The notes under the pieces: generated by a model
What the model saw: only the letters and a program-made list of their open reading frames with translations
Databases searched by the model: none
Told to the model about the DNA's origin: nothing
Made by a program: the position numbers and the translations under genes
Assembly (NCBI GenBank): GCA_947381415.1
Contig: CANCVB010000014.1
Coordinates: 1 to 59,132, forward strand
Origin: Burkholderiales bacterium
GTDB lineage: Bacteria; Pseudomonadota; Gammaproteobacteria; Burkholderiales; Burkholderiaceae_C
Direction of reading: 5' to 3'
DNA: 59,132 bases
Shown: positions 48,601 through 57,100 of the stretch, piece by piece
How positions within the stretch are numbered: position 1 is the stretch's first letter
Layout: every line of letters starts with the position of its first letter

Positions 48601-49359
48601 TCAAATGGATTGAAGAAATTTTTGAAAACGTTCAGCTCTTGCTGCAGAAGGCTTTGCTTTTGGGCGGGGCAATTTGTCAATGCCCGATTGCAAAAGCATG
48701 TCCATTCGTTCAGCGGGTGAAGGGTGTGTTGAAAAAAGCAATTCTGCTCTGGGATCATCACCTTTGAAGCGCTGTAATTTTTCTAGAACATTGATGGCAG
48801 CCACAGGGTCATAGCCGGCCTTTGTCATGATTTCAACACCTAGGCGATCCGACTCAAATTCTGCGCTCTTGTCCAAACCTCGGGCATAAATTTGACCGCT
48901 GGCTTGTGCCAATTTAGCTGTGTCACCATCTTGGGTAACCGCTTCTAAACTTTTTGACGCTTGGTCGGCTAGACGCTGCCTGAGAACGACTTGGTAGTGG
49001 TGACGCCGCGTCACATGGGCAATTTCATGAGCGAGAACGAAAGCCAACTCATCCTCGTTTTCAAGATTTTTTAGTAAACCAGCTGATAAAAGAATATAAC
49101 CACCAGGCATTGCAAATGCATTAATTGCATCGGATTTGATGACGCCAAGATGCCATTTGTAAACAGCGCCAGAGTAGGCGGAGAGTGAGCCTCCCAACAT
49201 ATTGACATATTTCAGGGACACATCGCTTTGAATAAGTGGTGCCGCCCCTAGCACTTGGGCAGAAGCAGATTTCCCCACTTTTTCTTCATCTGTCTGGGCT
49301 TGCACGCCCAAAGAAAGCATTGCGAACAATGCCAAAAAAGTCATTTGTTTACCACTCAT
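48601..49359 (-). CDS. M48 family metalloprotease, periplasmic
   Basis: A 252-residue secreted zinc protease: signal peptide (MSGKQMTFLALFAMLSLG..., cut at VQA-QT), HEIAH at residues 111-115 supplying two zinc His and the catalytic Glu, and the third ligand Glu in SAEFESDRLG. It resembles the LoiP/YcaL/BepA group that takes part in outer-membrane quality control, but lacks a lipobox and TPR repeats. I chose the ATG that gives the signal peptide; it overlaps the SH3 gene by 11 bases. Confidence 0.9.
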   Translation of the reverse strand: MSGKQMTFLALFAMLSLGVQAQTDEEKVGKSASAQVLGAAPLIQSDVSLKYVNMLGGSLSAYSGAVYKWHLGVIKSDAINAFAMPGGYILLSAGLLKNLENEDELAFVLAHEIAHVTRRHHYQVVLRQRLADQASKSLEAVTQDGDTAKLAQASGQIYARGLDKSAEFESDRLGVEIMTKAGYDPVAAINVLEKLQRFKGDDPRAELLFSTHPSPAERMDMLLQSGIDKLPRPKAKPSAARAERFQKFLQSI

Positions 49360-49918
49360 CGCTGTCTTTCTTGGGGGTCGTTGGAGCAGCTCCACCTGAA
49401 GAGGAACTGGCCGGTTGCGCTGGTGCTGCTGGTTTGACAGCCGCCAACTGTATTTTTTCCTTAGATGGCACGACGCCACCTTGTGCGACAAAACTGTCTA
49501 TCCCAGCAGGATCAAAACCTAGGGTGTCTAATTTTTTAACTTCATCAAAATTGGGCTTGCCACTGACCAAGTCTTTGGCGGACAAACCTCGCGCGGCAGA
49601 AGTAGCCACAATATTCCCCGTACCTAAACGCCCAGTGTCTATGGCCGTCGGCCCTCCCGTCGCTCCAGTGAAATTCAATTGCGATGCTTTGAGCCAACCA
49701 TTTTTTCCACCGGCATCCACTTCAACCCAAAAACCTTGTCGCTTCAGCACTTTGACGCTGGCCCCGGCTTTCAATTTGGTAGGACCTGGGGCGCCATCCG
49801 GTTTATCAATTAGGTTGGCATCTTCGCGCAATGTTTGTGCACTAACCGAGACACCAAAACAAAGTAAGCTCAAGAAAATGAAGCGTTTCCATGTTGAAAT
49901 CGAACAATTAGTAGTCAT
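49349..49918 (-). CDS. Secreted SH3b-domain protein with acidic-aromatic C-terminus
   Basis: A 189-residue exported protein: signal peptide (cut near VSA-QT), a bacterial SH3 domain at about 30-85 (LKAGASVKVLKRQGFWVEVDAGGKNGWLKASQL, core GASVKVLKRQGFWVEV), a middle region of unknown type (LSAKDLVSGKPNFDEVKKLD, also seen in some Zn-peptidase-linked proteins) and a Pro/Ala/Ser-rich tail ending KKDSDEW. SH3b domains bind cell-wall peptides. Overlaps with both neighbours mean coupled translation. The nearly identical KKDDQDW ending occurs in the FlgT/CsgG-like protein three genes upstream. Confidence 0.83.
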   Translation of the reverse strand: MTTNCSISTWKRFIFLSLLCFGVSVSAQTLREDANLIDKPDGAPGPTKLKAGASVKVLKRQGFWVEVDAGGKNGWLKASQLNFTGATGGPTAIDTGRLGTGNIVATSAARGLSAKDLVSGKPNFDEVKKLDTLGFDPAGIDSFVAQGGVVPSKEKIQLAAVKPAAPAQPASSSSGGAAPTTPKKDSDEW

Positions 49919-50393
49919 TGCCAAAATTCCTAACGGTTATGTCACTGCTGTCATTGGAGGTAGGTTTAGAAACAGCATCAGGGCCAGTAGTTTCAAAAGT
50001 ATCTTGGTTGGGTAGCGAAATCATTTGGCATTTGGGTGCTTGATCAGGTGCGCTCAAAATTATTGTGAGTTCAGAACCATTCAATTCAGATGAAATTACG
50101 CTAGCTCCTGAAATAGTTGCCTCCAATCTTTGTCCAGACACAGGTTCTAATCCGCACAATTTGAAAGAGATATCACGCATGGCAATTGTTTTTAACATCG
50201 ATTGCATAGCTTCCCGCGTTCCACGAACAGCCCCTTTAACTTGAATGTAATAGCGTCCTTGAAAAATCACAATATTGTTAGTGATCAATTTTTCTTTAAC
50301 GGCATCAGGTACTTGGGCATGTAATACACCCAAGGTGCCCATTAAGGAAACAATGAAGCTCCTTGAAAACCAAAAAGCGGGTTTACAAGCCAT
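49908..50393 (-). CDS. Small secreted protein of unknown function
   Basis: A 161-residue exported protein: signal peptide to about residue 26 (HA-QVP), a single small domain to about 125 with two Cys (KLCGLEP and PKCQMI) that could pair, then a Ser/Asp-rich tail ending in NFGNDY. The ATG shares one base with the stop of the preceding gene. The helix REAMQSMLKTIAMRD followed by beta strands recalls the LPP20/FlgP or FlgT N-domain-like fold, but this is a guess. Confidence 0.75.
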   Translation of the reverse strand: MACKPAFWFSRSFIVSLMGTLGVLHAQVPDAVKEKLITNNIVIFQGRYYIQVKGAVRGTREAMQSMLKTIAMRDISFKLCGLEPVSGQRLEATISGASVISSELNGSELTIILSAPDQAPKCQMISLPNQDTFETTGPDAVSKPTSNDSSDITVRNFGNDY

Positions 50394-51868
50394 CAGAAAT
50401 CGCGTGATGCCTTGCCTTGACCTTGGTAAGCTTCAGATTTATTTGATTTTGATGCAGGTGATCCTGTGCCCAGAGGAGTAGACGTTGCACCACCACCGAC
50501 AGGGTTGGAAGCACGAGTAGCTTCAGCTATTTTTGCACCCGATGCTTTATTCATTGATGCCAATACAGAAGCCATCTTTGCAGAATCAACCCTCCATTGC
50601 ATAACAACTCCAACAACTTTCCCATTGGTAGCTGGATGTAATGCTTCCCAATCATGCACCATAGTTACACCAGCAATAGCGAGGGCTTCGCCTACAGCCT
50701 CAACTTTTTCAGTAAAAGAGCTTTTATTTTGGTAGCGTGTAGATGCATCTGTGAATACAGTCGAATCTTGCGCCATAAGCATATCGCCGTTTGTGACTAT
50801 AGATTCACCTAAAAATGACCTTATCAACCCGTATCCTTGCAGTCTGGCAGCTTTGTATGCAGATTCAACACTTTGCTGATTTATAGTCCGAGGTTGAGCT
50901 TGTGCATAAGCAAGAAGGACATAATCACCCTTTTCATCTCGCACTATCTGGGTACCGTACATTGTCAAGAGCGTAAGTTCATTGTCTGGAATATGCTCTG
51001 AAATTTTGTTTCCAGGTAACCCTTTAGGAATCAATATCCAATTGTTAGTAACAATAGCATCAGCGACACCATGAAGCATTTCAGACCAAACTGTCACAAT
51101 TCCAACTGAACCTTGTCCTGTTGAAGGGTTTTGCTCAAAAGAAGCAATAACTTTAAGGCCCGTACATCGAGAAGCGGCAAGAGTAGAAACAGTATCTTTA
51201 ATACTTCCTGATTCAGCTATGGTTTTAGCAACCTGCTCATCAATTGGTTTATTTGGATCTAATCCTTTTTTTCGAATTTCTTCTGACATTTTATTGTTCA
51301 GAATTTTTTCACCATATAAAGCGGCAGTTTGGATGACTTGAGGAATATTGCCTTTACCCTTTAAGTCTACATTTAGAGCTTGCGCTACTTTGGTAGCACC
51401 TTCTTGAGTCATACCCTCCCGCTTAAGTTGTTCTGCATCAGCTTGAGCTCTTTCGGAGGAGGGTAGGGTTGTTGTCATAATTGCGTTTGTAGCAACAACA
51501 GTTTTCTGAAATTGAGCACATTGGCTTTTTGCATTAAGTAATGCTTGTTTAAAAGCGATGATGCGTGCATTAACAAATTCGGGATCTGAAGGTGAAGCAG
51601 CAATTGGTGCGGTAGCAGTATCAATTAATACCATACGACCATTTTCATCTTTTTGATTAGTTCTCAAGTCTTCAAGACCTTGTTCACGGATAAATTTTTT
51701 CATGCGCGACTGAACAGTCTCGGTCCCAGAAATGCTGTTGGGTAATTCCGGCAAAGGCTTTTGCTCAATTTCAAGCTTGACATTTTGCGACCAACTGGGC
51801 ATTGCCATAAGCAAAATAACACCAATGGCGAAAGAAATTTTGGTTTGATTAAATGGATTTTGTTTCAT
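50393..51868 (-). CDS. Secreted 491-residue protein of unknown function
   Basis: Exported: signal peptide cut near SWS-QN at residue 28. A long helical region follows (AFKQALLNAKSQCAQFQKTV, then SERAQADAEQLKREGM), then an alpha/beta part with two similar segments, CTGLKVIASFEQN...VTVWSEML and VHDWEALHPATNGKVVGVVMQW. The latter pattern I associate with uncharacterised families near CsgG/LPP20-type proteins (DUF6844-like, from memory). A Gly/Ser/Thr-rich linker ends in the tail KASRDF. It lies between the FlgT/CsgG-like gene and the small secreted gene. Confidence 0.75.
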   Translation of the reverse strand: MKQNPFNQTKISFAIGVILLMAMPSWSQNVKLEIEQKPLPELPNSISGTETVQSRMKKFIREQGLEDLRTNQKDENGRMVLIDTATAPIAASPSDPEFVNARIIAFKQALLNAKSQCAQFQKTVVATNAIMTTTLPSSERAQADAEQLKREGMTQEGATKVAQALNVDLKGKGNIPQVIQTAALYGEKILNNKMSEEIRKKGLDPNKPIDEQVAKTIAESGSIKDTVSTLAASRCTGLKVIASFEQNPSTGQGSVGIVTVWSEMLHGVADAIVTNNWILIPKGLPGNKISEHIPDNELTLLTMYGTQIVRDEKGDYVLLAYAQAQPRTINQQSVESAYKAARLQGYGLIRSFLGESIVTNGDMLMAQDSTVFTDASTRYQNKSSFTEKVEAVGEALAIAGVTMVHDWEALHPATNGKVVGVVMQWRVDSAKMASVLASMNKASGAKIAEATRASNPVGGGATSTPLGTGSPASKSNKSEAYQGQGKASRDF

Positions 51869-51886
51869 GTTGAATCTCCTAAAGGT

Positions 51887-53167
51887 TTACCAATCTTGAT
51901 CGTCTTTTTTGCTGCCACCTGCACCAGATCCTGTTGGACTTGCACCTGGCAGCGTAGGCAACGTCACTTGAACATTCAAGGACGCAGAAGGTTCGTCAGG
52001 CAAAAGTCTGGCCAATAAACTACCAGACACCACTGACGTCGGTAATCGACCTGATACCAAGCGCGCTGTGGCGGTTCTGTCTGAAACGCCAGTCACCTCA
52101 ACGATGGCAATTTCCGTTTCTTCTTGACCCAAGGATTCTTTGGTGTAGGGGTCTGTTAATTTTTTCCCCAAACTGACCAAACGGTAGCTTCGCCCTGTTT
52201 GAACGGTGTCCCCACCTTGGTTGAAAGTCACTTCTTTGTCAGTGCCACTGACAACCGCAATCGGATAAATAGCCGCACTGATGACTTGCCCCAAATCGAC
52301 ACCAATGTCGGTTGCATATTGCTGAAGTGCTGAAGCGGAGGATAAGCGGCCAGGGTTATTGTAGGTTTGAGCGAATTTAATTTGACCTGTTGCAATGTCA
52401 ATCACCCGCACATCGACTGCCACTGGTACAGAAAGACGGGTCACCACTTTTCCAGTCACCCGCTCTTGCTGGGTCTGCTGGGGCGCAAATTCATTCAACG
52501 CCACCAACACAATGTAGTCAGCACCTACGCGGACACCAAATTTAAGGGTTTCCTCAATAGGTGCATTACGTGCATTCGCGCCTTTTAACTCTTGGTTACT
52601 TTTGGCCGTGTTACGACGGTCAATCATGGCAAATTTGCGCGTTTGCGTCAGGTAGGACTCCAAAGAGGAAGACACTGAGTTACCAAAGGTTGCAGCCTGC
52701 GGATTCGAAGACGTATTGCCTCTCAGCACAAGTGGCAAAACAGCCAGCTTCATGCGTTTAAGTTGCTCAGAAGGCTTGTAGGAAGGTATGACAGCCCTGA
52801 TCTTGACAAATGCTCTACCAGACCCTGGACTGGTTCCCGACTCTAAAACCTTATAGGACTTGATCATACCGCGGGTTAAACGCTCAATATTTTCTTTAAA
52901 ATTTTCATCAAACGTTGTTTTGTCGCCTTTGGTGACTTGGCTTATAGACAGCGATGTCGCGGTAGAGATCTTCATACCACCCACCTGACCTATGGCATTT
53001 TCAATCGCATCAATTGTGGCAGATGAAATGTCGCCACCATTGCCTGTAGCTGTCACTTCGCTCATAATGATTTGCGACTGAGAAAAGGCAGGCAATGTAA
53101 ATAAGCTAAGGCACCCTAAGGCGCCCAAGGTAAACAACCAACTTATTTTTTTTAAAAAATAAATCAT
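51887..53167 (-). CDS. FlgT/CsgG-like periplasmic protein with acidic-aromatic C-terminus
   Basis: A 426-residue exported protein with a Sec signal peptide (cut near AFS-QS) and no lipobox, unlike CsgG. Residues 30-135 resemble a FlgT N-domain (ATIDAIENAIGQVGG, then IERLTRGMIKSYKVLESG and AFVKIRAVIP). Residues 140-290 look like the TolB-N/CsgG fold (MKLAVLPLVLRG, SLESYLTQTRKFAMIDR, RVGADYIVLVALNEF, RVIDIATGQIKFAQTY). A beta-rich C-terminal domain follows, then a Gly/Ser linker ending KKDDQDW. It may form a ring or scaffold in the periplasm. No curli or flagellar gene is near. Confidence 0.78.
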   Translation of the reverse strand: MIYFLKKISWLFTLGALGCLSLFTLPAFSQSQIIMSEVTATGNGGDISSATIDAIENAIGQVGGMKISTATSLSISQVTKGDKTTFDENFKENIERLTRGMIKSYKVLESGTSPGSGRAFVKIRAVIPSYKPSEQLKRMKLAVLPLVLRGNTSSNPQAATFGNSVSSSLESYLTQTRKFAMIDRRNTAKSNQELKGANARNAPIEETLKFGVRVGADYIVLVALNEFAPQQTQQERVTGKVVTRLSVPVAVDVRVIDIATGQIKFAQTYNNPGRLSSASALQQYATDIGVDLGQVISAAIYPIAVVSGTDKEVTFNQGGDTVQTGRSYRLVSLGKKLTDPYTKESLGQEETEIAIVEVTGVSDRTATARLVSGRLPTSVVSGSLLARLLPDEPSASLNVQVTLPTLPGASPTGSGAGGSKKDDQDW

Positions 53168-54282
53168 TTAAGCGAGTTGATTTGGTTAACGATGACATCC
53201 GATGCCACCTTGGAAGCAATTTTCAAAGCATCTCTGGCCGCATCTGTTTGTACTTCCGCACGACCACTGAAATTTCGGTTTGCAGAGCCCACACTGGCGT
53301 ACCGTGTACCCTTCAATTCATAAACCGTAATGTTGACGTTGCCTGAAGCTAACCAAAGACCTGTATTGGGGTCTTTGCGATAACCATCAATTTCAATCGA
53401 GGCAAGAATGGCTTTTTGGACGGCGCCTGTTGGGCATTCTCTGAATTTTTTAAATAAATCCAATCGGGACTTGGCAGGTAGTTGCCCATCTTCAGAAGCG
53501 GCAAAATCCTTGGAAAAATTGGCACTGTCAGACACACTGCATTCTTCGACCAAGGCATCCCAAGGTAAAAAAGATATTTGGTTGTTTTGCAGATTTTCAC
53601 CAATGCTATTTTGCAAATCTGCAACCTGACCCCATGGGGCATAAACCACTTTATCTCGCTTCAATTCTTGGGAGCCACCCGTGACCGTTTTTGAACTTTG
53701 TGTCACTGACGCCGAATCGGCTGAGACTGAAGCGTCTCCAGCTTTATTGGAAGCTGCAGCATCTGCACTGGCAGCAGAACCTGAGGTACTGACGGTTGAC
53801 TCTGCTCGCTTAGTCACCTTGGCATCAAAAACTGTCCTAGCATCAGCCACTCTGGCCATGACCAAAAATGCTGCCGCCTCATCCTGCTTGGAACCTTTGG
53901 CAGCGGAAGCAGTTTTTGCCCCTTGGCGCAAGCGACTTTCGACGATAGATTCATTTATCGAAGCCTTGATAGTCACGGTACAAGAGGGCGGCTGGGCTGT
54001 GCATTTTTCATCAATAACATTGATATCCACGACAAAACTGTCAATGTCAGCAAGAAAAGCTTTTTCATTGGACATGATGTTGTCTAGCTTTGCACCTTGC
54101 AAAGTGCCCAGATAATTTTTCCACGCAGTAACTTTGGCTTTGGCCAAAGCGTCTTCCCTTTTGGCTTCAGTAGCCTGTGCACGAACAAATTTCTGTTGAG
54201 CGCCAGCAATACCTATGAAGAAACACAACGAGGCTAAAACCGCACCACGGAAAATGGACGTTAATTTGGAATAATTTTTCAT
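53164..54282 (-). CDS. Secreted 372-residue protein, FlgT-N-like start
   Basis: Exported protein with signal peptide cut near AGA-QQ. A segment ATEAKREDALAKAKVTAWKN, followed by DSFVVDINVIDEKC and strands, resembles the repeated helix-strand unit of FlgT N-domain/LPP20-like folds. An Ala/Ser-rich linker lies at about 165-215, and a second such domain (IEIDGYRKDPNTGLWLASGNVNITVYEL) closes it. Four Cys are present. The ATG is preferred to an upstream GTG because the signal peptide then starts correctly. Its end overlaps the FlgT/CsgG-like gene by four bases, which suggests a complex. Confidence 0.76.
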   Translation of the reverse strand: MKNYSKLTSIFRGAVLASLCFFIGIAGAQQKFVRAQATEAKREDALAKAKVTAWKNYLGTLQGAKLDNIMSNEKAFLADIDSFVVDINVIDEKCTAQPPSCTVTIKASINESIVESRLRQGAKTASAAKGSKQDEAAAFLVMARVADARTVFDAKVTKRAESTVSTSGSAASADAAASNKAGDASVSADSASVTQSSKTVTGGSQELKRDKVVYAPWGQVADLQNSIGENLQNNQISFLPWDALVEECSVSDSANFSKDFAASEDGQLPAKSRLDLFKKFRECPTGAVQKAILASIEIDGYRKDPNTGLWLASGNVNITVYELKGTRYASVGSANRNFSGRAEVQTDAARDALKIASKVASDVIVNQINSLK

Positions 54283-54295
54283 CTGCAAATCTTTC

Positions 54296-55528
54296 TCAAC
54301 GAGTATTGGCACATAGTTTCAGCAATCTGGGAATGGCGGGCGCCAATGAACTTAGCTTCACCTCAACAGAAGCCAATTGACTTTCATTTTTGGTAACCAT
54401 GCCCATTAACAAATTATTGAGTGTTTGATCAATCAAGCGATCAAAGAACACAATATCGCGCTCAGGTGTATCGTCTTCCGTCGTATTTAATGGCATGCGA
54501 TCTTCGCCAGTGGAAGACGCCAATACATTGATAAATGTTTCCTGGTAGTCCATCACAATCAAACGAATAACCACTTTTCTTCGAACGATATTGACCCCTT
54601 TTTGACTGCTGACTGTCACTTGCTTATCAACAAAGCGAAGCACAATTTCAAACTTTAAATCTGCCTCGGGAATGCTAATTTGGGCGCTCTGGGCAGACAA
54701 ATCATCGGAAAACTTCACCGCGTAACGTTTTCCTAAGGCGTCGTTTTCTTGAAATGGCAAAAGAGGAATGTCAAGGTTATTACAGAGCGCAGCGTTGGTT
54801 GAAAATCCAATCAATTCTTCATTGAGAAAATTTTGAATTTTGTATGCTGATAACTTCTCAAGAGCATCCTTGTGAATGGATGATTTGGTTAATCTGGCAA
54901 AGGTATTGGTACTGAATCCTTGGTCCCATTTATTAAACCTTCCGACCATTTGTGAAAACGCTTTGGAATACGACTTATAGGCGTCTGCCATGTAACCCAC
55001 AGCTTTTTCTTTAATATTGTTTAAGTCGCCTGCAGGTTGCTCCATCCTGAGCAAAAAGGGGAATGATGAAACAATTCGCCATCCACTGCTTTTATCAAAA
55101 TTCAAAATAAGGCCAACACCAGCCATAAAGATAAACAGGGTGTTAGCGCTTTCACCATTTCTTTCAAAACGCGCCCCGAAAGTTGTTTCATAGTCATGGG
55201 CAAAACCGAGCAAGAGGTTTTCGCCAAACTCTACCTTGTCTTTAAACTCAATTTTCCCTTTCTGCTGATTGGCCAGTAGGTTTTTTAAATCTTTACTCAG
55301 GGACAAAAAAGCTCTTGAATCTGACAACTCAAACCCGGATGTTTTCTTCACATAGGCTCTAGTCAGATCATACCGAGCCTGTTCTGAACCTCCGTTTAAG
55401 CCAAAACCCGTCCAAACAGGTGGATTTTTGGGTAACAGTCTTTTCGTAGCATCTTGCCCCCATGAAACAAGCGGTTGCAGACTTACTAAACCAAGCATCT
55501 TTGCCAAAAAAGGGCGTCTTGTCAGCAT
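54296..55528 (-). CDS. Tat-type secreted protein of unknown function, 410 residues
   Basis: The N-terminus TRRPFLAKMLGLVSLQPLVSWG carries the twin-arginine pattern (T-R-R-x-F-L) before a modest hydrophobic core, so folding before export is likely. The rest is mixed alpha/beta, with no motif I know; a charged middle (KGKIEFKDKVEFGENLLLG) and a strand-rich C-terminal third (FEIVLRFVDKQVTVSSQKGVN). Spacing of ten bases behind the 476-residue gene and 13 before the next supports one operon. Confidence 0.75.
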   Translation of the reverse strand: MLTRRPFLAKMLGLVSLQPLVSWGQDATKRLLPKNPPVWTGFGLNGGSEQARYDLTRAYVKKTSGFELSDSRAFLSLSKDLKNLLANQQKGKIEFKDKVEFGENLLLGFAHDYETTFGARFERNGESANTLFIFMAGVGLILNFDKSSGWRIVSSFPFLLRMEQPAGDLNNIKEKAVGYMADAYKSYSKAFSQMVGRFNKWDQGFSTNTFARLTKSSIHKDALEKLSAYKIQNFLNEELIGFSTNAALCNNLDIPLLPFQENDALGKRYAVKFSDDLSAQSAQISIPEADLKFEIVLRFVDKQVTVSSQKGVNIVRRKVVIRLIVMDYQETFINVLASSTGEDRMPLNTTEDDTPERDIVFFDRLIDQTLNNLLMGMVTKNESQLASVEVKLSSLAPAIPRLLKLCANTR

Positions 55529-55538
55529 GTCTATTCCA

Positions 55539-56969
55539 TCAATCCTTAAATTGGCTGTTTAGGTCAACAACAGCAGTCTCGACTTTTTTGGTGTCCGGTT
55601 TAGGTATGTCCTTGGCTCGCATGGCTTGCTCCCATTTGGCATTGATCATGCAACTCTGAATCAAGGAATTGTTGGCAGCAGTTAAGGCTGGTAAAGGTGC
55701 CACCATTTGAACAAAATCTCCACCAGGGTTTGACAACATTAGTTGCAATAATTCACTATAGGATTGCGTAATGATTTTTTGAGAAATCATTCTTTTCTCA
55801 TGTGCGTTGGATAGTTTTTTCTTTTGCTCATCATTCAAGGTTCCGGCCTGAGAAATGATCTTTTGTTGCATTGCCCAGAGTTCGGGATTTATATCTTCGA
55901 AAACCATTCTTCCACCAGGGGCTGAAGCTCTGACTGACTTGATGCTTTGGACCTGACCTTCAAATTGGTTACCTCCTTGGGTAGATTTGATGATGTCATT
56001 ACCAATAGCAATTGATTCTTCGTTGTATCTGGCTGCCTCTGCATACATTTTCCCAACCCGTGTACTGGGTAATTTTTCTGCAAAAGACTTCTGAGCTGCT
56101 TCAATTTGCAAAGCCATTTGTGCAGGACCTTCCCACTGTTGCTTATAAGGCATGTTGGGTTCATTGAAAAAGATGTCTTTTGCAGTAGCTGTATGTATGA
56201 CCCCATAGTTTTGTGTATCAAACTCTTTTTTCATGCCCCCGCGGGATTGGGCGTAAGTGGTTTTCAGATTTGCAGCACTTACCAAGTCACCCAGTGACTG
56301 GGCAATATTTTTGGGACCCAACTCACCGTAGGCATTGACACGCGCACGAAATTCAATGGCTGTGTAATGCTCTTTTTTCAAAGCTGCCTGGTGTAATTCT
56401 TTCCAACGTGTTGGACTGATAGACACCTCGGGCGCTTGCAAATGTAGGAATACCAATGCCATCAATGCGTCCCCACGCTCTTGCTCGTCTGAGGATCGTG
56501 AAATTTCAATCAGCGCGGCGAGAATATCGGGTTCAGGAAACGCCAAAAATGTGTCGTACATGGCCCTGATTTTTTTAGTCTCGAACGAGGCCTGAAAAAA
56601 CCTTGCGCTAGGGAAAGTTTTATTGATTTTCCCTTTTGAGAAAGCCTTTAAAAATACATCTTGCAAGCCTTCCAGATCAGCAATTTTGAATTCCGTGGCA
56701 ATCACAGTAGGGTCAATTTTCATCCCTGCGATAGAACCCACTTGCTGCTTACACCATTGGTCGCTCGGCATCAATCCACCCGACTTTGCCCCACCCGCAT
56801 TTTGAGGAGCCCCCGGCATATTGGGTACAGCATTGGCGCCTGGCTTTGTAGGCACCTTGAGATTGCTCAGGTCCTTGAGTAAGTTGTCCAATTGCGCACT
56901 GGCAATCAGAGGAAAACTTATCAATGCACTCAATACATATGCATTCAGTGGCAGTCTTTTTGACATCAT
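55539..56969 (-). CDS. Secreted helical protein of unknown function, 476 residues
   Basis: Signal peptide (cut near ASA-QL), a Pro/Gly/Ala linker (about 40-65) and a largely helical body with repeated Ala/Leu/Glu helices (about 90-400), which could be a TPR- or HEAT-like solenoid (IAQSLGDLVSAANLKTT, EAARYNEESIAIGNDII). Three Cys are present. It is the first gene after the A+T-rich gap at 57.0 kb, so it may begin an 18.8-kb transcript. ATG or the next ATG is possible. Confidence 0.75.
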   Translation of the reverse strand: MMSKRLPLNAYVLSALISFPLIASAQLDNLLKDLSNLKVPTKPGANAVPNMPGAPQNAGGAKSGGLMPSDQWCKQQVGSIAGMKIDPTVIATEFKIADLEGLQDVFLKAFSKGKINKTFPSARFFQASFETKKIRAMYDTFLAFPEPDILAALIEISRSSDEQERGDALMALVFLHLQAPEVSISPTRWKELHQAALKKEHYTAIEFRARVNAYGELGPKNIAQSLGDLVSAANLKTTYAQSRGGMKKEFDTQNYGVIHTATAKDIFFNEPNMPYKQQWEGPAQMALQIEAAQKSFAEKLPSTRVGKMYAEAARYNEESIAIGNDIIKSTQGGNQFEGQVQSIKSVRASAPGGRMVFEDINPELWAMQQKIISQAGTLNDEQKKKLSNAHEKRMISQKIITQSYSELLQLMLSNPGGDFVQMVAPLPALTAANNSLIQSCMINAKWEQAMRAKDIPKPDTKKVETAVVDLNSQFKD

Positions 56970-57082
56970 CTCAGGCTTTCAAGATTTAGGGTTCAGGGGT
57001 TATTGATTAAGAAAATAAAAATGATATTTCTATCAATTCTTTATCCTATATCAATTAAATTAAATTTTTACCAAAATTAGTC

Positions 57083-57100
57083 ATTTTTAAATTTAAAAAT
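57083..57100. repeat. A+T-only perfect palindrome at the end of the FGE-fold lipoprotein gene
   Basis: ATTTTTAAATTTAAAAAT reads the same on both strands over 18 bases and contains the stop codon of the lipoprotein gene. It stands in a roughly 90-base block made almost wholly of A and T, suited to promoter opening or nucleoid-protein binding. Confidence 0.75.

Noticed and set aside
51887..53167. Curli secretion channel CsgG
   Set aside because: No lipobox, no csgA/B/E/F neighbours, and the N-terminal domain looks like FlgT; a shared fold is more likely than a curli channel.
53164..54282. Flagellar H/T-ring protein
   Set aside because: Similarity is limited to a helix-strand pattern, and no flagellar gene is in the window.
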